Source: an uncultured Acidimicrobiales bacterium (GTDB lineage: Bacteria > Actinomycetota > Acidimicrobiia > Acidimicrobiales > SZUA-35). Taken from it: DNA of 64,000 nt. Each line of letters begins with the position of its first letter. Position 1 is the first letter of the stretch. The notes under the pieces were generated by a model, which was not told the origin of the DNA, ran no database searches, and worked only from the letters and a program-made list of their open reading frames with translations. A program made the translations under genes and the position numbers. Shown here piece after piece: positions 15,194-24,969 of this stretch. The DNA lies in contig CALAJQ010000018.1 of NCBI GenBank assembly GCA_937922785.1, forward strand, positions 1-64,000. Reading direction: 5' to 3'.

Positions 15194-18043
15194 TTAAGCG
15201 ATGATGTTGACCAAGCGACCCGGTACCACGATGGTCTTTCGGATCTCTGAGTCTCCCAGCAGTTCCTGAATCCGTTCATCCGCCATCGCGGCTGCGGTCA
15301 TTGTCTCTTCATCTGCGTCTGCTGACACTGTGATCCGAGCACGAACCTTGCCTTTGATCTGTACAGCAATCTCGACTTCGTCGCTAACCAACAAGCTCTG
15401 GTCCGCAACTGGGAAGTCGGCAAACACAACCGAGCCTTCTTCGCCCATGCGGCTCCACAACTCTTCGGCAACGTGAGGAACCAGCGGCGAAAGCAAACGA
15501 ACCAAAGGCTGCGCGACCTCGCGCGGGGTTGAACCGTCAAGCTTCGTGATCTCGTTGTTCAGCTCAGTGATTCGGGCGATTGCAGTGTTAAAGCTGAGCT
15601 TGTCCATGTCGGAACGGACGGCGTCGATGGTTCGATGCAAAGCTCGTCGCAGGTCATCCGAAGCTGGCTCGTCAGAGATCTTCAGTGCTCCAGATTCTTC
15701 GTCAACCAGGTTGCGCCAGACACGTTGCAACAGACGGTGAGAACCAACAACAGATTTGGTTTCCCACGGACGGTCCTGGTCGATGGGGCCCATGAACATT
15801 TCATAGAGCCGCAATGTGTCGGCACCGTAGGTCTCATACATGTCATCGGGAGTCACTGAGTTCTTCAGCGACTTGCCCATCTTGCCGTATAGACGCTCGA
15901 CCGGATTCCCGTTTTGAGTCCAACCACCGTCGGCCTCGACCACTTCGCTGGCCTCCACATGCACACCGCGTTCGTCCACAAACGCATACGCCTGGATGTA
16001 GCCCTGGTTGATCAGACGCTTGAACGGCTCCAGGGTGCTCACGTGGCCCAGGTCATAAAGCACCTTGTGCCAGAACCGGCTGTAAAGCAGATGCAGCACC
16101 GCGTGCTCTACGCCGCCGACATACAAATCGACCCCGCCGTCTTCGGGCGTGCCTTCGCCTTGCATCCAGTATTTCTCCGACTCCGGGTTGGCGATGATGT
16201 CGCTGCTCTCGGGGTCGATGTAGCGCAGGTAGTACCAACACGAACCAGCCCACTGGGGCATCGTGTTCAGATCGCGCTTGTAGGTGTTGGGTCCGTCGCC
16301 TAGGTCTAGCTCTAGCGTCGTCCAGCCGTCGGCTCGGCCTAGTGGTGGTTCGGGTTCAGAGTCTTCGTCCAGTTCCCGGGGCGCCCAGTCGATTAGCGGA
16401 GGAAGCTCAACTGGCAGCTGGTCTTCAGGCAGGGCGCGGGCGTGGCCGGTTTCGTCGAAGACAATTGGAATGGGTTCGCCCCAGTAGCGCTGGCGAGCAA
16501 ACAGCCAGTCACGCAACTTGGTGGTGACAGTGCGTTTGCCGCTGCCGTCGCCCTCAAGTTTGTCGATGATGGCGGCCTTCGCATCGTCAACGGTCATGCC
16601 GTTCAAAAAGTCAGAGTTTATGGCTGCCCCGTCGCCCGTGAATGCCTTCCCGTCGAAGTCGGCCGGCGGTTCAACGGTCCGAATGATCTCAAGGCCAAAG
16701 ACTTCGGCGAATTCCCAGTCTCGTTCGTCCTGGCCAGGCACGGCCATGATTGCCCCGGTGCCATAACCCATCAGCACATAGTCGGCGATGAAGATCGGCA
16801 CTTGCTTTCCGTTGACCGGATTGATCGCAAACGAGCCAGTGAAGACACCGGTCTTTTCCCTATTTTCTTGGCGAGCAAGATCGCTCTGTTGGGAGGTCGC
16901 CAGACGATAGGCGGCAATAGCTTCGGCCGGAGTTGCAGCGCCTCCAGTCCAAACCTCGGACACACCTTCGGGCCAAGCGTCACCGGCCAAGGCATCAACA
17001 AGAGCGTGCTCGGGTGCCAACACCATGTAAGTAGCGCCGTACAAGGTGTCGGGTCGGGTCGTGAACACCTGGATTGGTTCGATCCCAGGGTTCGCCTCGC
17101 CACCCGAACCCGCCACAGCAAAGTCGACGATCGCGCCTTCAGATCGGCCGATCCAGTTGCGCTGCATGGTCTTGATGCTGTCGGTCCAGTCCAACAGATC
17201 CAGGTCGTCCAGCAGGCGGTCTGAATAGGCCGTGATCCGCATCATCCACTGCTTCAATGGGCGTCGGTAAACCGGAAAGTTGCCGCGATCGCTCAGACCT
17301 TCGGCGGTGACCTCTTCGTTGGCCAGAACTGTTCCAAGCCCCGGGCACCAGTTAACCGGAGCCTCTGAGACATAGGCCAAGCGGTGCTGATCCAAGATGT
17401 CCAACTGGTCGGATTGGCTTAAGTCATTCCAGGCGAGGCCATCGGGGGTAGGTCGCTCACCGGATGCGAACTTGGCCACGAGCTCATCAATCGGGCGAGC
17501 TTGCTGGGCCTCTTCGTCGAACCAGCTGTTGAAGATCTGAAGGAAGATCCACTGGGTCCAGCGGTAGTAGGTCTCATCAGTTGTGTTTATTGCCCGGCGG
17601 TCGTCGTGGCCTAGGCCAAGGCGAGCGAGTTGGCGGCTCATGTTGGCGATGTTGGCTTCGGTGTTAACTCGAGGGTGCTCGCCGGTCTGGCGGGCGTGTT
17701 CCTCGGCGGGGAGTCCGAACGCGTCATAACCCATCGTGTGCAGCACGTTGTGGCCGGTCATACGCTTGAATCGGGCGTAGACGTCGGTGCTTATGTAGCC
17801 CAGGGGGTGGCCTACGTGCAGGCCAGTTCCAGACGGATACGGGAACATGTCCATGATGAACAGCTTCGGCCGCGTTGCCAGATCGGCAGGTCCGTCAGCT
17901 GGGCCATCGGTAAGGGAGCCCGCAGGATTTGGCGTGTGGTAGGTCCCTAGGGCTTTCCAGCGCGCTTGCCAGTCGGTCTCGATGCGACCGGCGAGGGCTG
18001 CGTCATACCGGTGAGCAGGGGTGTCTTGATGGCGTTCGGTCAC
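15194..18043 (-). CDS. leuS: Leucyl-tRNA synthetase
   Basis: 949 residues, the normal bacterial LeuRS length. It charges tRNA-Leu in the cytoplasm. The HIGH-type motif is in [16 protein letters not shown], the editing CP1 domain carries [19 protein letters not shown], and the KMSKS-type loop reads [16 protein letters not shown]. The anticodon-binding and C-terminal parts ([14 protein letters not shown]) follow. GTG start at 18043, 6 nt after TACAAT on the minus strand (18055-18050), again a leaderless signature. Convergent with the zinc-ribbon gene and divergent from an enoyl-CoA hydratase across a 260-bp region filled by tandem repeats. Confidence 0.97.
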   Translation of the reverse strand: MTERHQDTPAHRYDAALAGRIETDWQARWKALGTYHTPNPAGSLTDGPADGPADLATRPKLFIMDMFPYPSGTGLHVGHPLGYISTDVYARFKRMTGHNVLHTMGYDAFGLPAEEHARQTGEHPRVNTEANIANMSRQLARLGLGHDDRRAINTTDETYYRWTQWIFLQIFNSWFDEEAQQARPIDELVAKFASGERPTPDGLAWNDLSQSDQLDILDQHRLAYVSEAPVNWCPGLGTVLANEEVTAEGLSDRGNFPVYRRPLKQWMMRITAYSDRLLDDLDLLDWTDSIKTMQRNWIGRSEGAIVDFAVAGSGGEANPGIEPIQVFTTRPDTLYGATYMVLAPEHALVDALAGDAWPEGVSEVWTGGAATPAEAIAAYRLATSQQSDLARQENREKTGVFTGSFAINPVNGKQVPIFIADYVLMGYGTGAIMAVPGQDERDWEFAEVFGLEIIRTVEPPADFDGKAFTGDGAAINSDFLNGMTVDDAKAAIIDKLEGDGSGKRTVTTKLRDWLFARQRYWGEPIPIVFDETGHARALPEDQLPVELPPLIDWAPRELDEDSEPEPPLGRADGWTTLELDLGDGPNTYKRDLNTMPQWAGSCWYYLRYIDPESSDIIANPESEKYWMQGEGTPEDGGVDLYVGGVEHAVLHLLYSRFWHKVLYDLGHVSTLEPFKRLINQGYIQAYAFVDERGVHVEASEVVEADGGWTQNGNPVERLYGKMGKSLKNSVTPDDMYETYGADTLRLYEMFMGPIDQDRPWETKSVVGSHRLLQRVWRNLVDEESGALKISDEPASDDLRRALHRTIDAVRSDMDKLSFNTAIARITELNNEITKLDGSTPREVAQPLVRLLSPLVPHVAEELWSRMGEEGSVVFADFPVADQSLLVSDEVEIAVQIKGKVRARITVSADADEETMTAAAMADERIQELLGDSEIRKTIVVPGRLVNIIA

Positions 18044-18139
18044 CGCCAGATTGTATGACGGTGAGATCTCATCGGCATCGAATTAGCACTTATCCACAGA
18101 AAACCGAGTTAACCAAGTTCCAGACTTGAAGCATTCTTT

Positions 18140-18265
18140 GCCGTTCCCCGGCCACGGAGGCCGCTTGGGTGCCACCGTCTCTTTGCTTCTTTCCGGCCAC
18201 GGAGGCCGCTTGGGTGCCACCGTCTCTTTGCTTCTTTCCGGCCACGGAGGCCGCGTGGGTGCCAC
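18140..18265 (+). repeat. Three tandem 45-bp units of the dispersed palindromic repeat (locus B)
   Basis: The CGGCC-ACGGA-GGCCG stem-loop core begins at 18149, 18194 and 18239, exactly 45 bp apart, each followed by GC[TG]TGGGTGCCACC. The first unit begins with GCCGTTCCCCGGCCAC, identical to locus A. Inter-core sequence (GTCTCTTTGCTTCTTTCC) is conserved between units. The array fills the gap between the divergent leuS and enoyl-CoA hydratase starts, so it is not a transcription terminator for either. The rest of 18044-18302 holds only the two promoters. Confidence 0.88.
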
Positions 18266-18302
18266 CTAGCTACTTTTGAGACTTGACCCCCATAATTAGG
18301 AG

Positions 18303-19070
18303 GTGAGTGAAAATGCGACGCTTTATTCGGTGGTTGAGGGTGTAGCCACAATTACTTTGAACCAGCCTGAGTCTAAGAACTCTTTGGGGCCCGACTTGGT
18401 AGTCAGCCTTTGTGAGAACCTTGAGGCTGCTGCGGCCGATGATGGGGTCCGGGTCATTGTGTTGACCAATGTTGGGAACACTTTCTGTGCCGGAGCGAAC
18501 TTGAAGTCGGCAAACCCGGGCGTGAACGACGGGGCCAAGTCTCGGAACTTCGTTGACATCTTCCGATTGATCTCGGCCTCGCCAAAGCCCGTCGTTGGCC
18601 GAATCGACGGCCACGCAACCGGGGGAGGGGTCGGGCTGGCTGCGGTATGTGATATCTCGGTGATGAGAGACGACGCCAAGATCGGCTTCACCGAGGTCCG
18701 CCTCGGCGTTGCCCCTGCGGTGATCAGCGTCGTGTGCCTGCCAAAGATGTCCAAGGCTGACGCCAGCGAGCTGTTTCTCACCGGGGTTCGCTTCACCCCC
18801 GAACGAGCCGCACGGGCCGGCCTCGTCAACCGGGCGGTCGCTCCCGAAGAACTCGATGAGACGGTCGACGGATTCGTCCAAGATCTACTCAAAGGCGGAC
18901 CGAATGCTCTTGCTGCGGCCAAGGACCTGATTGACCGGGTACCCGATATGGAGATCGGTGCAGCGTTCGACTGGACTGAAGTGCGATCACGAGAGTTGTT
19001 TGAGTCCGACGAAGCCCAGGCGGGAATTGCGGCGTTCGTCAGACGCGAAAACGCCCCTTGGGTAGGCTGA
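18303..19070 (+). CDS. Enoyl-CoA hydratase/isomerase family protein
   Basis: 255 residues of the crotonase superfamily, acting on acyl-CoA thioesters in the cytoplasm. The fold is clear from VATITLNQPESKNSL, the first oxyanion segment CAGANLK, and DGHATGGGVGLAAVCDISV, which carries the second oxyanion loop. At the two positions used as general acid/base in hydratases it has GVAPAVIS rather than the common Glu-containing motif, so isomerase or another crotonase activity is possible. GTG start 6 nt after CATAAT (18291-18296). It is followed after 4 nt by a HIT gene and is probably co-transcribed with it. Confidence 0.85.
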   Translation: MSENATLYSVVEGVATITLNQPESKNSLGPDLVVSLCENLEAAAADDGVRVIVLTNVGNTFCAGANLKSANPGVNDGAKSRNFVDIFRLISASPKPVVGRIDGHATGGGVGLAAVCDISVMRDDAKIGFTEVRLGVAPAVISVVCLPKMSKADASELFLTGVRFTPERAARAGLVNRAVAPEELDETVDGFVQDLLKGGPNALAAAKDLIDRVPDMEIGAAFDWTEVRSRELFESDEAQAGIAAFVRRENAPWVG

Positions 19071-19074
19071 GCCA

Positions 19075-19512
19075 ATGGCCACTATCTTCACCAAGATCAT
19101 CAACGGCGACATCCCCGGTCGCTTTGTATGGAATGACGACACTTGCATCGCTATGATGGACATCCGTCCTTTGCATCCAGGCCACCTGCTAGTGATCCCA
19201 AAGGTCGAGATCGACCAATGGACCGAGTTGGACTCAGACACAGCAGCCCACGTAATGGCCGTTGCCCACAAGATCGGCAAGGTCATGAAAGAGCTTGTGC
19301 CCTGTGAACGAGTTGGCCTACTAATCGCCGGCTTCGAAGTTCCCCATGTTCACGTTCACGTTGTGCCGATGCAGACCATGGCCCAACTGGACTTCCGCAA
19401 CGCCGAAGTCTCACCCCGGGCTGATGCCTTGGACGACATGGCCGAAAGTGTTCGCGGCGCGCTTAAGGCCGCAGGCCATGGAGACCATGTGCCTGCAGCC
19501 GGACCGCTTTAA
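19075..19512 (+). CDS. HIT family nucleotide hydrolase/transferase
   Basis: 145 residues of the HIT superfamily. The histidine triad reads VPHVHVHVVPM near residue 100, with the central histidine as nucleophile. The N-terminus IFTKIINGDIPGRFVWNDD and the segment HPGHLLVIPK are typical of HINT-like adenosine-phosphoramidase proteins. The substrate is probably an AMP-linked compound. It starts 4 nt after the enoyl-CoA hydratase stop, so the two form one transcript. Confidence 0.93.
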   Translation: MATIFTKIINGDIPGRFVWNDDTCIAMMDIRPLHPGHLLVIPKVEIDQWTELDSDTAAHVMAVAHKIGKVMKELVPCERVGLLIAGFEVPHVHVHVVPMQTMAQLDFRNAEVSPRADALDDMAESVRGALKAAGHGDHVPAAGPL

Positions 19513-19560
19513 CTAGGCGATCCAAGTAGGGCGATCTAAGCAGGATCCAACTAGATAGCC
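19512..19560. repeat. Short degenerate tandem repeat between convergent genes
   Basis: Four imperfect units of about 11-14 nt (AACTAGGCGATCCA, AGTAGGGCGATCTA, AGCAGGATCCA, ACTAGATAGCC) fill most of the gap between the ends of the HIT gene and the xanthine-dehydrogenase-like gene. No strong terminator hairpin is visible. Confidence 0.45.
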
Positions 19561-19567
19561 AGAAGTG

Positions 19568-21850
19568 TTAGCTCGGGTTGTTGATAGCCCGCCAAACCTT
19601 CTCAGCCGTTAGTGGCATGTCCAGGTGAGTAACGCCCAAGTGGCTCACGGCGTCGATAACCGCGTTGTGAATGGCCGGGGTTGATCCGATGGTTCCAGAC
19701 TCGCCGATGCCCTTGGCGCCAAGCGGGTTCCGGTAGGTCGGAGTCTCGGTGTTTTGGGTCTCAAAGAAGGGAAGCTCGGCCGCTGACGGGATTGCATAAT
19801 CCATCAAGTTCGATGTGACCGGGTTGCCGTCTTCGTCGTACACAACCTGTTCGAACAATGCCTGAGCGGCGCCCTGGGCTATGCCGCCGTGCTGCTGACC
19901 CGAAACCATCATTGGGTTCAGGATCTTGCCGCAATCATCAACAGCCCAATGCTTCAGCATTTCAACAGCGCCGGTGTCAGTGTCAACCTCGACAAGGCTG
20001 ATGTGAACTCCGAATGGAAACGTGGAATCCTGGCCGTCGAAATCGAGTTCGTGACCAAGACCAGGCTCCATGCCTTCAGGCAGCTTGGCTGGATCTTGGG
20101 CAGCGGTTGCCAGTTCGGCCCAGCTCATCGAGCTACTGGGAACACCCGCAACCTGAAGCCCGCCGCCCCCGGTCACGATGTCTTCTTCGGCTGCTTCCAA
20201 CAGGTGTGATGCCAGTTTCTTGGCCTTTTCGAGAACGTTCTCTGACGCTACGAATACGGCCGACCCGGCGGTCTGAAGTGAGCGACTGCCAACGGTTCCC
20301 GAGCCTCGAGGCACGTGCTTTGTGTCGGACTGGTACAGCTTTACGTCTTCAAGCTGCACACCAAGATGTTCAGCGACGATCATCGAGAAGGCGGTGTCGT
20401 GGCCTTGACCGTGAGCGCTAGTGCCCACGGTGGCAGTAACGGTTCCATCGGTCAGAACTTCAACCGCTCCGTACTCAACGTGTAGACCAGCTGGTGCGGT
20501 CACCTCGACATAGGCCCCAAAGCCGATGCCCAGTTGCTTTGAAGAACCGGACGCCCGACGCTCGGCCTGTTCAGCCAGAAGGGCCTCGTAGTTGCTGGCC
20601 TCTAGTGCTGCGTCGAGAGTCTTCTCGTACTCGCCGTTGTCATAGTTCGCACCGCTCAGTGTTGTGAACGGGAAGGCATCGGGCTGAAGGAAGTTCTTCC
20701 GGCGAATCTCGCCAGCGTCCATCCCTAGCTGGTCAGCGGCCATATCGATGATGCGTTCCAGCATTTGTGTAGCTTCGGGCCGACCAGCACCTCGGTAAGC
20801 GCCGATCGTTGTGGTGTTAGTTACCACGCTGTCGGCCACATAGCGCACCTTGGGGATGTCGTAGACGCCTTGAATCATCGTCTGAGTGAAGGTCGTCAGG
20901 ATTGCGCCAAGGGCTGGATAGGCGCCGCAGTTGGCAACAACGTCACAATCCAAGCCGACGATCTTGCCATCGTTTGTGAACCCCATCTTGGCGTCAAGGA
21001 ACATGTCTCGCCCGTGATTCATGGTGACCATGTTTTCCGAGCGAGTCTCAACCCACTTGGCTGAACGACCAAGCTCGAGAGCAACCTTGGCTGTGATTAC
21101 CTGCTCGGGGTAGAAGCCAGCTTTGGAACCGAAGCCACCGCCTACTGCGGGGGCAGCGACGCGGACCTTGGACTTGTCCAAGCCGAGGATTCCGGCAATC
21201 GGATCATGAAGTTGCACAGGGTTCTGACAAGAGATCCACAGCTCGACGCCGTCGTCCACGATCCGGGCAACTGCGCCGTTTGGCTCCATCGGAACACCAG
21301 CTAGCCGTTGGGAAACAACTCGACCTTCCACAACAACGTCGGCACCTTCCAGGGGATCGGAGTCGATTCCCAACTCGGTGTGAAAGCAAATGTTTGAACC
21401 TTCAGACGGAAACAGTTGAGGTGAGTCAGGCTTGCGAGCCTCTTCGCCGCTAGTCACGGTGTCCTTGGGCTCAAACTCAGCAAAGATCATCTCGGCCGCA
21501 TCGGCGGCTTGCTCCGGCGACTCGGCAGCAACTACCGCATATGGCTCTCCGACGTAGCGGATGGTGTCGATTGCTAACGGTGGCCTGGCGTGATTGGGGA
21601 ACGCCATGAACAACGGAAACGGTGCAATGCCTAAGTTTGCTGCAGTCCAGACGCCTACTACGCCCGGCATCGATTCTGCGCCGCTGATGTCAACGTCTGA
21701 CATCGCCGCGTGGGCAAAGGGAGAACGAGCGAAATGGAGGTAGACACCGCCGGTGTGATCCATGTCGTCAAGGAAGCGATCGTCGCCAGACAACAGCGTT
21801 GGGTCTTCCTTGCGGAGCACCTTGTTTCCAAGGATTGAGCCTTTGACCAA
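19568..21850 (-). CDS. Xanthine dehydrogenase family molybdopterin-binding (large) subunit
   Basis: About 760 residues. The N-terminal part starts GSILGNKVLRKEDPTLLSG, typical of CoxL/xanthine dehydrogenase large subunits, and the Moco-binding part includes AVGGGFGSKAGFYPEQ, GAYRGAGRPEA and AKGIGESGTIGSTPAI near the C-terminus with the conserved Glu. AYRGAGR is the form II/hydroxylase signature, not the AYRCSFR of true CO dehydrogenase. The family hydroxylates carbon at a Mo centre using water. Partner FAD (CoxM) and 2Fe-2S (CoxS) subunits are absent nearby, so it is an orphan here. TTG at 21850 is chosen because TAATAA ends 7 nt before it; the open frame runs to 21913. Confidence 0.88.
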   Translation of the reverse strand: MVKGSILGNKVLRKEDPTLLSGDDRFLDDMDHTGGVYLHFARSPFAHAAMSDVDISGAESMPGVVGVWTAANLGIAPFPLFMAFPNHARPPLAIDTIRYVGEPYAVVAAESPEQAADAAEMIFAEFEPKDTVTSGEEARKPDSPQLFPSEGSNICFHTELGIDSDPLEGADVVVEGRVVSQRLAGVPMEPNGAVARIVDDGVELWISCQNPVQLHDPIAGILGLDKSKVRVAAPAVGGGFGSKAGFYPEQVITAKVALELGRSAKWVETRSENMVTMNHGRDMFLDAKMGFTNDGKIVGLDCDVVANCGAYPALGAILTTFTQTMIQGVYDIPKVRYVADSVVTNTTTIGAYRGAGRPEATQMLERIIDMAADQLGMDAGEIRRKNFLQPDAFPFTTLSGANYDNGEYEKTLDAALEASNYEALLAEQAERRASGSSKQLGIGFGAYVEVTAPAGLHVEYGAVEVLTDGTVTATVGTSAHGQGHDTAFSMIVAEHLGVQLEDVKLYQSDTKHVPRGSGTVGSRSLQTAGSAVFVASENVLEKAKKLASHLLEAAEEDIVTGGGGLQVAGVPSSSMSWAELATAAQDPAKLPEGMEPGLGHELDFDGQDSTFPFGVHISLVEVDTDTGAVEMLKHWAVDDCGKILNPMMVSGQQHGGIAQGAAQALFEQVVYDEDGNPVTSNLMDYAIPSAAELPFFETQNTETPTYRNPLGAKGIGESGTIGSTPAIHNAVIDAVSHLGVTHLDMPLTAEKVWRAINNPS

Positions 21851-21937
21851 AGTCAACTTATTAGTCCCTTCATAGCGTTGAACAAGACCGTAACCCCCGT
21901 CACGAACCTGCACAAAGTTGAACTAGAGTTTCTGGCT

Positions 21938-24046
21938 ATGCCTTGGCTCCGTTCGGCTAACAAAAGGCCAGTTCACCTGGGTCCATACCCCCTAGAAGAT
22001 CTTCCTAGGTTGAACAATCACAAGGATGTTCCACCAGGCGTGAAGAAGCGTCGCGGGCTGGGTCTGCCGGCCGAGACCGGTGAAGCTGGCCCACTGGCGC
22101 TAAGTAACGTGTTCGGACCCTTTGGCGAGTTACTAGACCACTTCCGAAGCGGCCCTATTACCGGCGAACCCGCTCCGCTCCCGAATGACCCCGAGGCTGT
22201 GTCGAACCATCTGAAGGCGTGGGCCTACTTCCAAGGCGCTGATGTTGTGGGAATCTGCTCGATCCCCGAACTTGCGTGGCTCGGACCGGCCGAGCATCAG
22301 TTTGGCCTCATGGTCCTGGTAGCTCACGAAACTCCAGTCAGTCATGATGAAGCGGCGTCTGAATATCTAATTGGAACCCAGCAGGAGCTGGCCGACCTTA
22401 GAGCGGCCCGGATCGCTGTTGTCACCGCGAACTACCTGCGGAGGTTGGGTTACGGGGCGACGGCACACACCGTTACCGAGACAGAGGTCGACCTGTATCG
22501 CGCTGGCTTGCAGGCCGGCGTAATTGAGATTCGTTCTGGGGGAGTGAGCCACCCGATGATCGAGGGTGGTTTCGCACTTGCCATGGTCAGTATGAACACT
22601 GAGCTAGTAGCGGACGCCCCACTGGCTCGAAGCAGATTAACCGACTGGACCCGAAACCTTGGCTTCAGTCGACTGCTTGGTCGGCATGGAACAAAGCCAA
22701 CCCTGAGCGTTCTCAATAACTCTCGGCGGCTCCGGCACTTTGGCCGATACCCCATGGAACGACTACGGCGTGTGGCTACGCCTACTGTCTTAATGATCAG
22801 CCCGCCCCGCTTGCCGGTGCGCGCAACCTTTATGCAGCGAGCGCTTTATGGCGACCTAGGACCGACGCTGCAAAAGCGACGCCAAGACATGAATCACCGA
22901 ACGCCTGCGACCCAGGCGTTTAATCCGCTAATTGGCGCCCTTGTGCCACTACAGGCAGGCGAGATCGCTTCGGAAGTTGCGCCTGGTCATGCCGATGCTG
23001 ACCGCAACGCAGTTCGGATCAAGGCAACAGCTCATTACCTCGGTGGTGACATAGTGGGCATTTGCGAGGTACCTCAACATGCCTACTTTTCCCACGACAC
23101 CTTGGGCGAGCCGATTGCTGCTGACGCGGCCAACGCCGTCGTTGTCATGGTCGACTCTCACCGTGACACAACTGATGGTTCGAGCGGCGACGATTGGATC
23201 ACTGGAGCCCAACGCCTCAGCGATCAACTCCGGTGTGCTGAGATCGGTGCAATGTTGGCTGCCCACATTCGAAACCTTGGGTTTGCAGCCGAGGCCCACA
23301 CCGAAGCCGCCGGGTCTGTCCGTCATGCTCCGTTACTGGTCGCGGCCGGACTGGGTGAGCTAAGCCGTATTGGCGAAGTTGTTGTCAACCCGTTCATTGG
23401 CCCCAGTCAGGCCTCGGTAGTGGTGACCACCAACATGCCTTTGGCGCCTGACAAACCGATTGACTTTGGTCTTCAAGACATCTGCTCCAAGTGCAACCGT
23501 TGCGCACGCGAATGCCCCTCCGACGCAATCACCTTTGGTGAACGCAAGATGTTTGACGGAGTCGAGCAGTGGACTCGAGACTTTGAGAAGTGCACCACCT
23601 ATGTGTTGGACAACCCGGGAGGGTCTGGGTGTACGCGTTGTGTGAAGGTATGTCCGTTCGACGCGCCCGACACTGTGGGCCAGCGACTATGGGTAAGGCT
23701 TGCAATCTCGATTCCGTTGCTACGCAAGCGCTTCATCGCTAGAGCGGATCGCCTTGGTCACGGATCGATGAAACCAAACAAGAAGTGGTGGCTTGATTTG
23801 GAGTCGGTACGGGACACCGTCGTCTTTCCCCGTGTGGGAACCAACGCTCGCGAACTGGCTTTAGGACCCGAAGCGCCTGATGGTGCAGGTCAGGTGATAG
23901 CCGTCTACCCCGCAACGGCCTCGCCCGAGCCCGGATCGATCACTCCTGTCAGGATTGACCGTCGGTCTGGAGTTACTCGAAGCAACCGTCTACCTTCAGC
24001 CGAGGAGGCCCGCCGGGCCTATTCACAGCGAGTGCGGAGTCGCTAG
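21938..24046 (+). CDS. Reductive-dehalogenase-like 4Fe-4S protein with duplicated core
   Basis: 702 residues. Two regions (about 95-260 and 345-540) share a pattern: a GADVVGIC-type segment (ADVVGICSIPELAW; GDIVGICEVPQHAY), then ANYLRRLGYGATAHT / AAHIRNLGFAAEAHT and a GL[A]GEL/GVIEI stretch, as in the cobalamin-binding core of RdhA/QueG-type proteins. After the second copy comes a ferredoxin domain with CSKCNRCARECP and, after CTTYV, CTRCVKVCPFD, enough for two 4Fe-4S clusters. There is no Tat signal, so it should be cytoplasmic, unlike respiratory dehalogenases. ATG 21938 follows TAGAGT by 8 nt. Its substrate cannot be read from sequence. Directly followed by a sucrase/ferredoxin-like gene. 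Confidence 0.8.
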   Translation: MPWLRSANKRPVHLGPYPLEDLPRLNNHKDVPPGVKKRRGLGLPAETGEAGPLALSNVFGPFGELLDHFRSGPITGEPAPLPNDPEAVSNHLKAWAYFQGADVVGICSIPELAWLGPAEHQFGLMVLVAHETPVSHDEAASEYLIGTQQELADLRAARIAVVTANYLRRLGYGATAHTVTETEVDLYRAGLQAGVIEIRSGGVSHPMIEGGFALAMVSMNTELVADAPLARSRLTDWTRNLGFSRLLGRHGTKPTLSVLNNSRRLRHFGRYPMERLRRVATPTVLMISPPRLPVRATFMQRALYGDLGPTLQKRRQDMNHRTPATQAFNPLIGALVPLQAGEIASEVAPGHADADRNAVRIKATAHYLGGDIVGICEVPQHAYFSHDTLGEPIAADAANAVVVMVDSHRDTTDGSSGDDWITGAQRLSDQLRCAEIGAMLAAHIRNLGFAAEAHTEAAGSVRHAPLLVAAGLGELSRIGEVVVNPFIGPSQASVVVTTNMPLAPDKPIDFGLQDICSKCNRCARECPSDAITFGERKMFDGVEQWTRDFEKCTTYVLDNPGGSGCTRCVKVCPFDAPDTVGQRLWVRLAISIPLLRKRFIARADRLGHGSMKPNKKWWLDLESVRDTVVFPRVGTNARELALGPEAPDGAGQVIAVYPATASPEPGSITPVRIDRRSGVTRSNRLPSAEEARRAYSQRVRSR

Positions 24047-24958
24047 ATGTTGACGCTTGAGCCCAACGAGGTCATGCACTGCTCCCATTTTGCGCGCTCT
24101 ATTGACTTAAGCCCAGCTGGCACCGCAATCGCTGCGTCGGTAATTGCGGTGATCGAGACCCCGTTACCGTGGCCGAAACCAGTTTTTGATCACCAACTTC
24201 TCGCCGGACTAAGTGGCACCTTCATGACATCATCGGGACCCTGCCGCATTCTGGCTTCGGTTCCCAGGCCCGGTACCGAGACTGGTCAGACTAGAGCAAC
24301 CACATTCTGGCGTTCGTCAGCAGGCACAGTTGCTTCAGAGCACGTGATTGCAGATGATCTGCTTGGTGGGTTCGTGGCTGAGCTAGGTCGAACTGGGACC
24401 GAAGCACCGACGTTCTTGACGGCGTCGGCTCCAGCGGCCAATTGGTCCTTGGTTTGCACCCAGGGATCTCACGACATTTGCTGTGGTGGAGATGGCATGC
24501 GCCACGCAGTGGCTGTTGAACAGGTCGCGCCCGATATCGAGTTGGTTCGTGTCTCCCACACTGGCGGCCACCGGTTCGCTCCGACCGCGCTGACTTTCCC
24601 ATCAGGACGGATGTGGGCCTTCCTGACCGAACAAGACCAAGCCGCAATCGCCGAACGTTCGGTCACTACCGCGGAACTTGCTCCCAAGTGTCGAGGGTGG
24701 TGGGGAGCTGCCCGAGGTGCAGCTCAAGTTGCCGAGATCGCTGTGTGGAGCCACGTGGGGTGGGAGTGGGACGACGCTTTCGATAGGCAGGTCCGTGTTG
24801 GCGAATCTGGGATGGTCCAGGTGTCGGGAATGGGGCGACGTTGGGAAGTTGAGGTTGTAAAGGGCCGCCAGGTCCCAAGCATTGCGTGTAACAAGCCCGG
24901 CGGGCTTCCCGCCAAACCGGGTCAAGAATGGGATCTAGTCGGGCTTCGAGAGTTCTAG
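24047..24958 (+). CDS. Sucrase/ferredoxin-like (thioredoxin-fold 2Fe-2S) protein
   Basis: 303 residues of the Suc_Fer-like family. CTQGSHDICCGGDG (about residues 142-155) is the family's Cys-rich motif, and VSHTGGHRFAPTALTFPSG is its His-containing motif; together they are the likely 2Fe-2S ligands on a thioredoxin-like fold. Its ATG immediately follows the TAG of the reductive-dehalogenase-like gene with no intervening base, so the two are translationally coupled. The most economical reading is that it passes electrons to that enzyme; this is inferred from position. The other end is 11 bp from the convergent galM. Confidence 0.85.
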   Translation: MLTLEPNEVMHCSHFARSIDLSPAGTAIAASVIAVIETPLPWPKPVFDHQLLAGLSGTFMTSSGPCRILASVPRPGTETGQTRATTFWRSSAGTVASEHVIADDLLGGFVAELGRTGTEAPTFLTASAPAANWSLVCTQGSHDICCGGDGMRHAVAVEQVAPDIELVRVSHTGGHRFAPTALTFPSGRMWAFLTEQDQAAIAERSVTTAELAPKCRGWWGAARGAAQVAEIAVWSHVGWEWDDAFDRQVRVGESGMVQVSGMGRRWEVEVVKGRQVPSIACNKPGGLPAKPGQEWDLVGLREF

Positions 24959-24969
24959 CACCCAGCTGC

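Noticed and set aside
18140-18265. CRISPR array
   Set aside because: Units are head-to-tail with near-identical spacers, only three, and no cas gene is near. Spacer sequence is conserved, unlike a CRISPR.
18083-18351. Minus-strand frames coding for repeated KRPPWPERSKETVAP units
   Set aside because: They exist because the 45-bp repeat is a multiple of three. The same core at 11.3 and 42.7 kb is in non-coding contexts, and the frame has no start context. It is intergenic DNA, not a gene.
19568-21850. Aerobic CO dehydrogenase large subunit
   Set aside because: The active-site loop reads AYRGAGR, not the AYRCSFR of form I enzymes, and CoxS/CoxM partners are absent. A general molybdenum hydroxylase name is safer.
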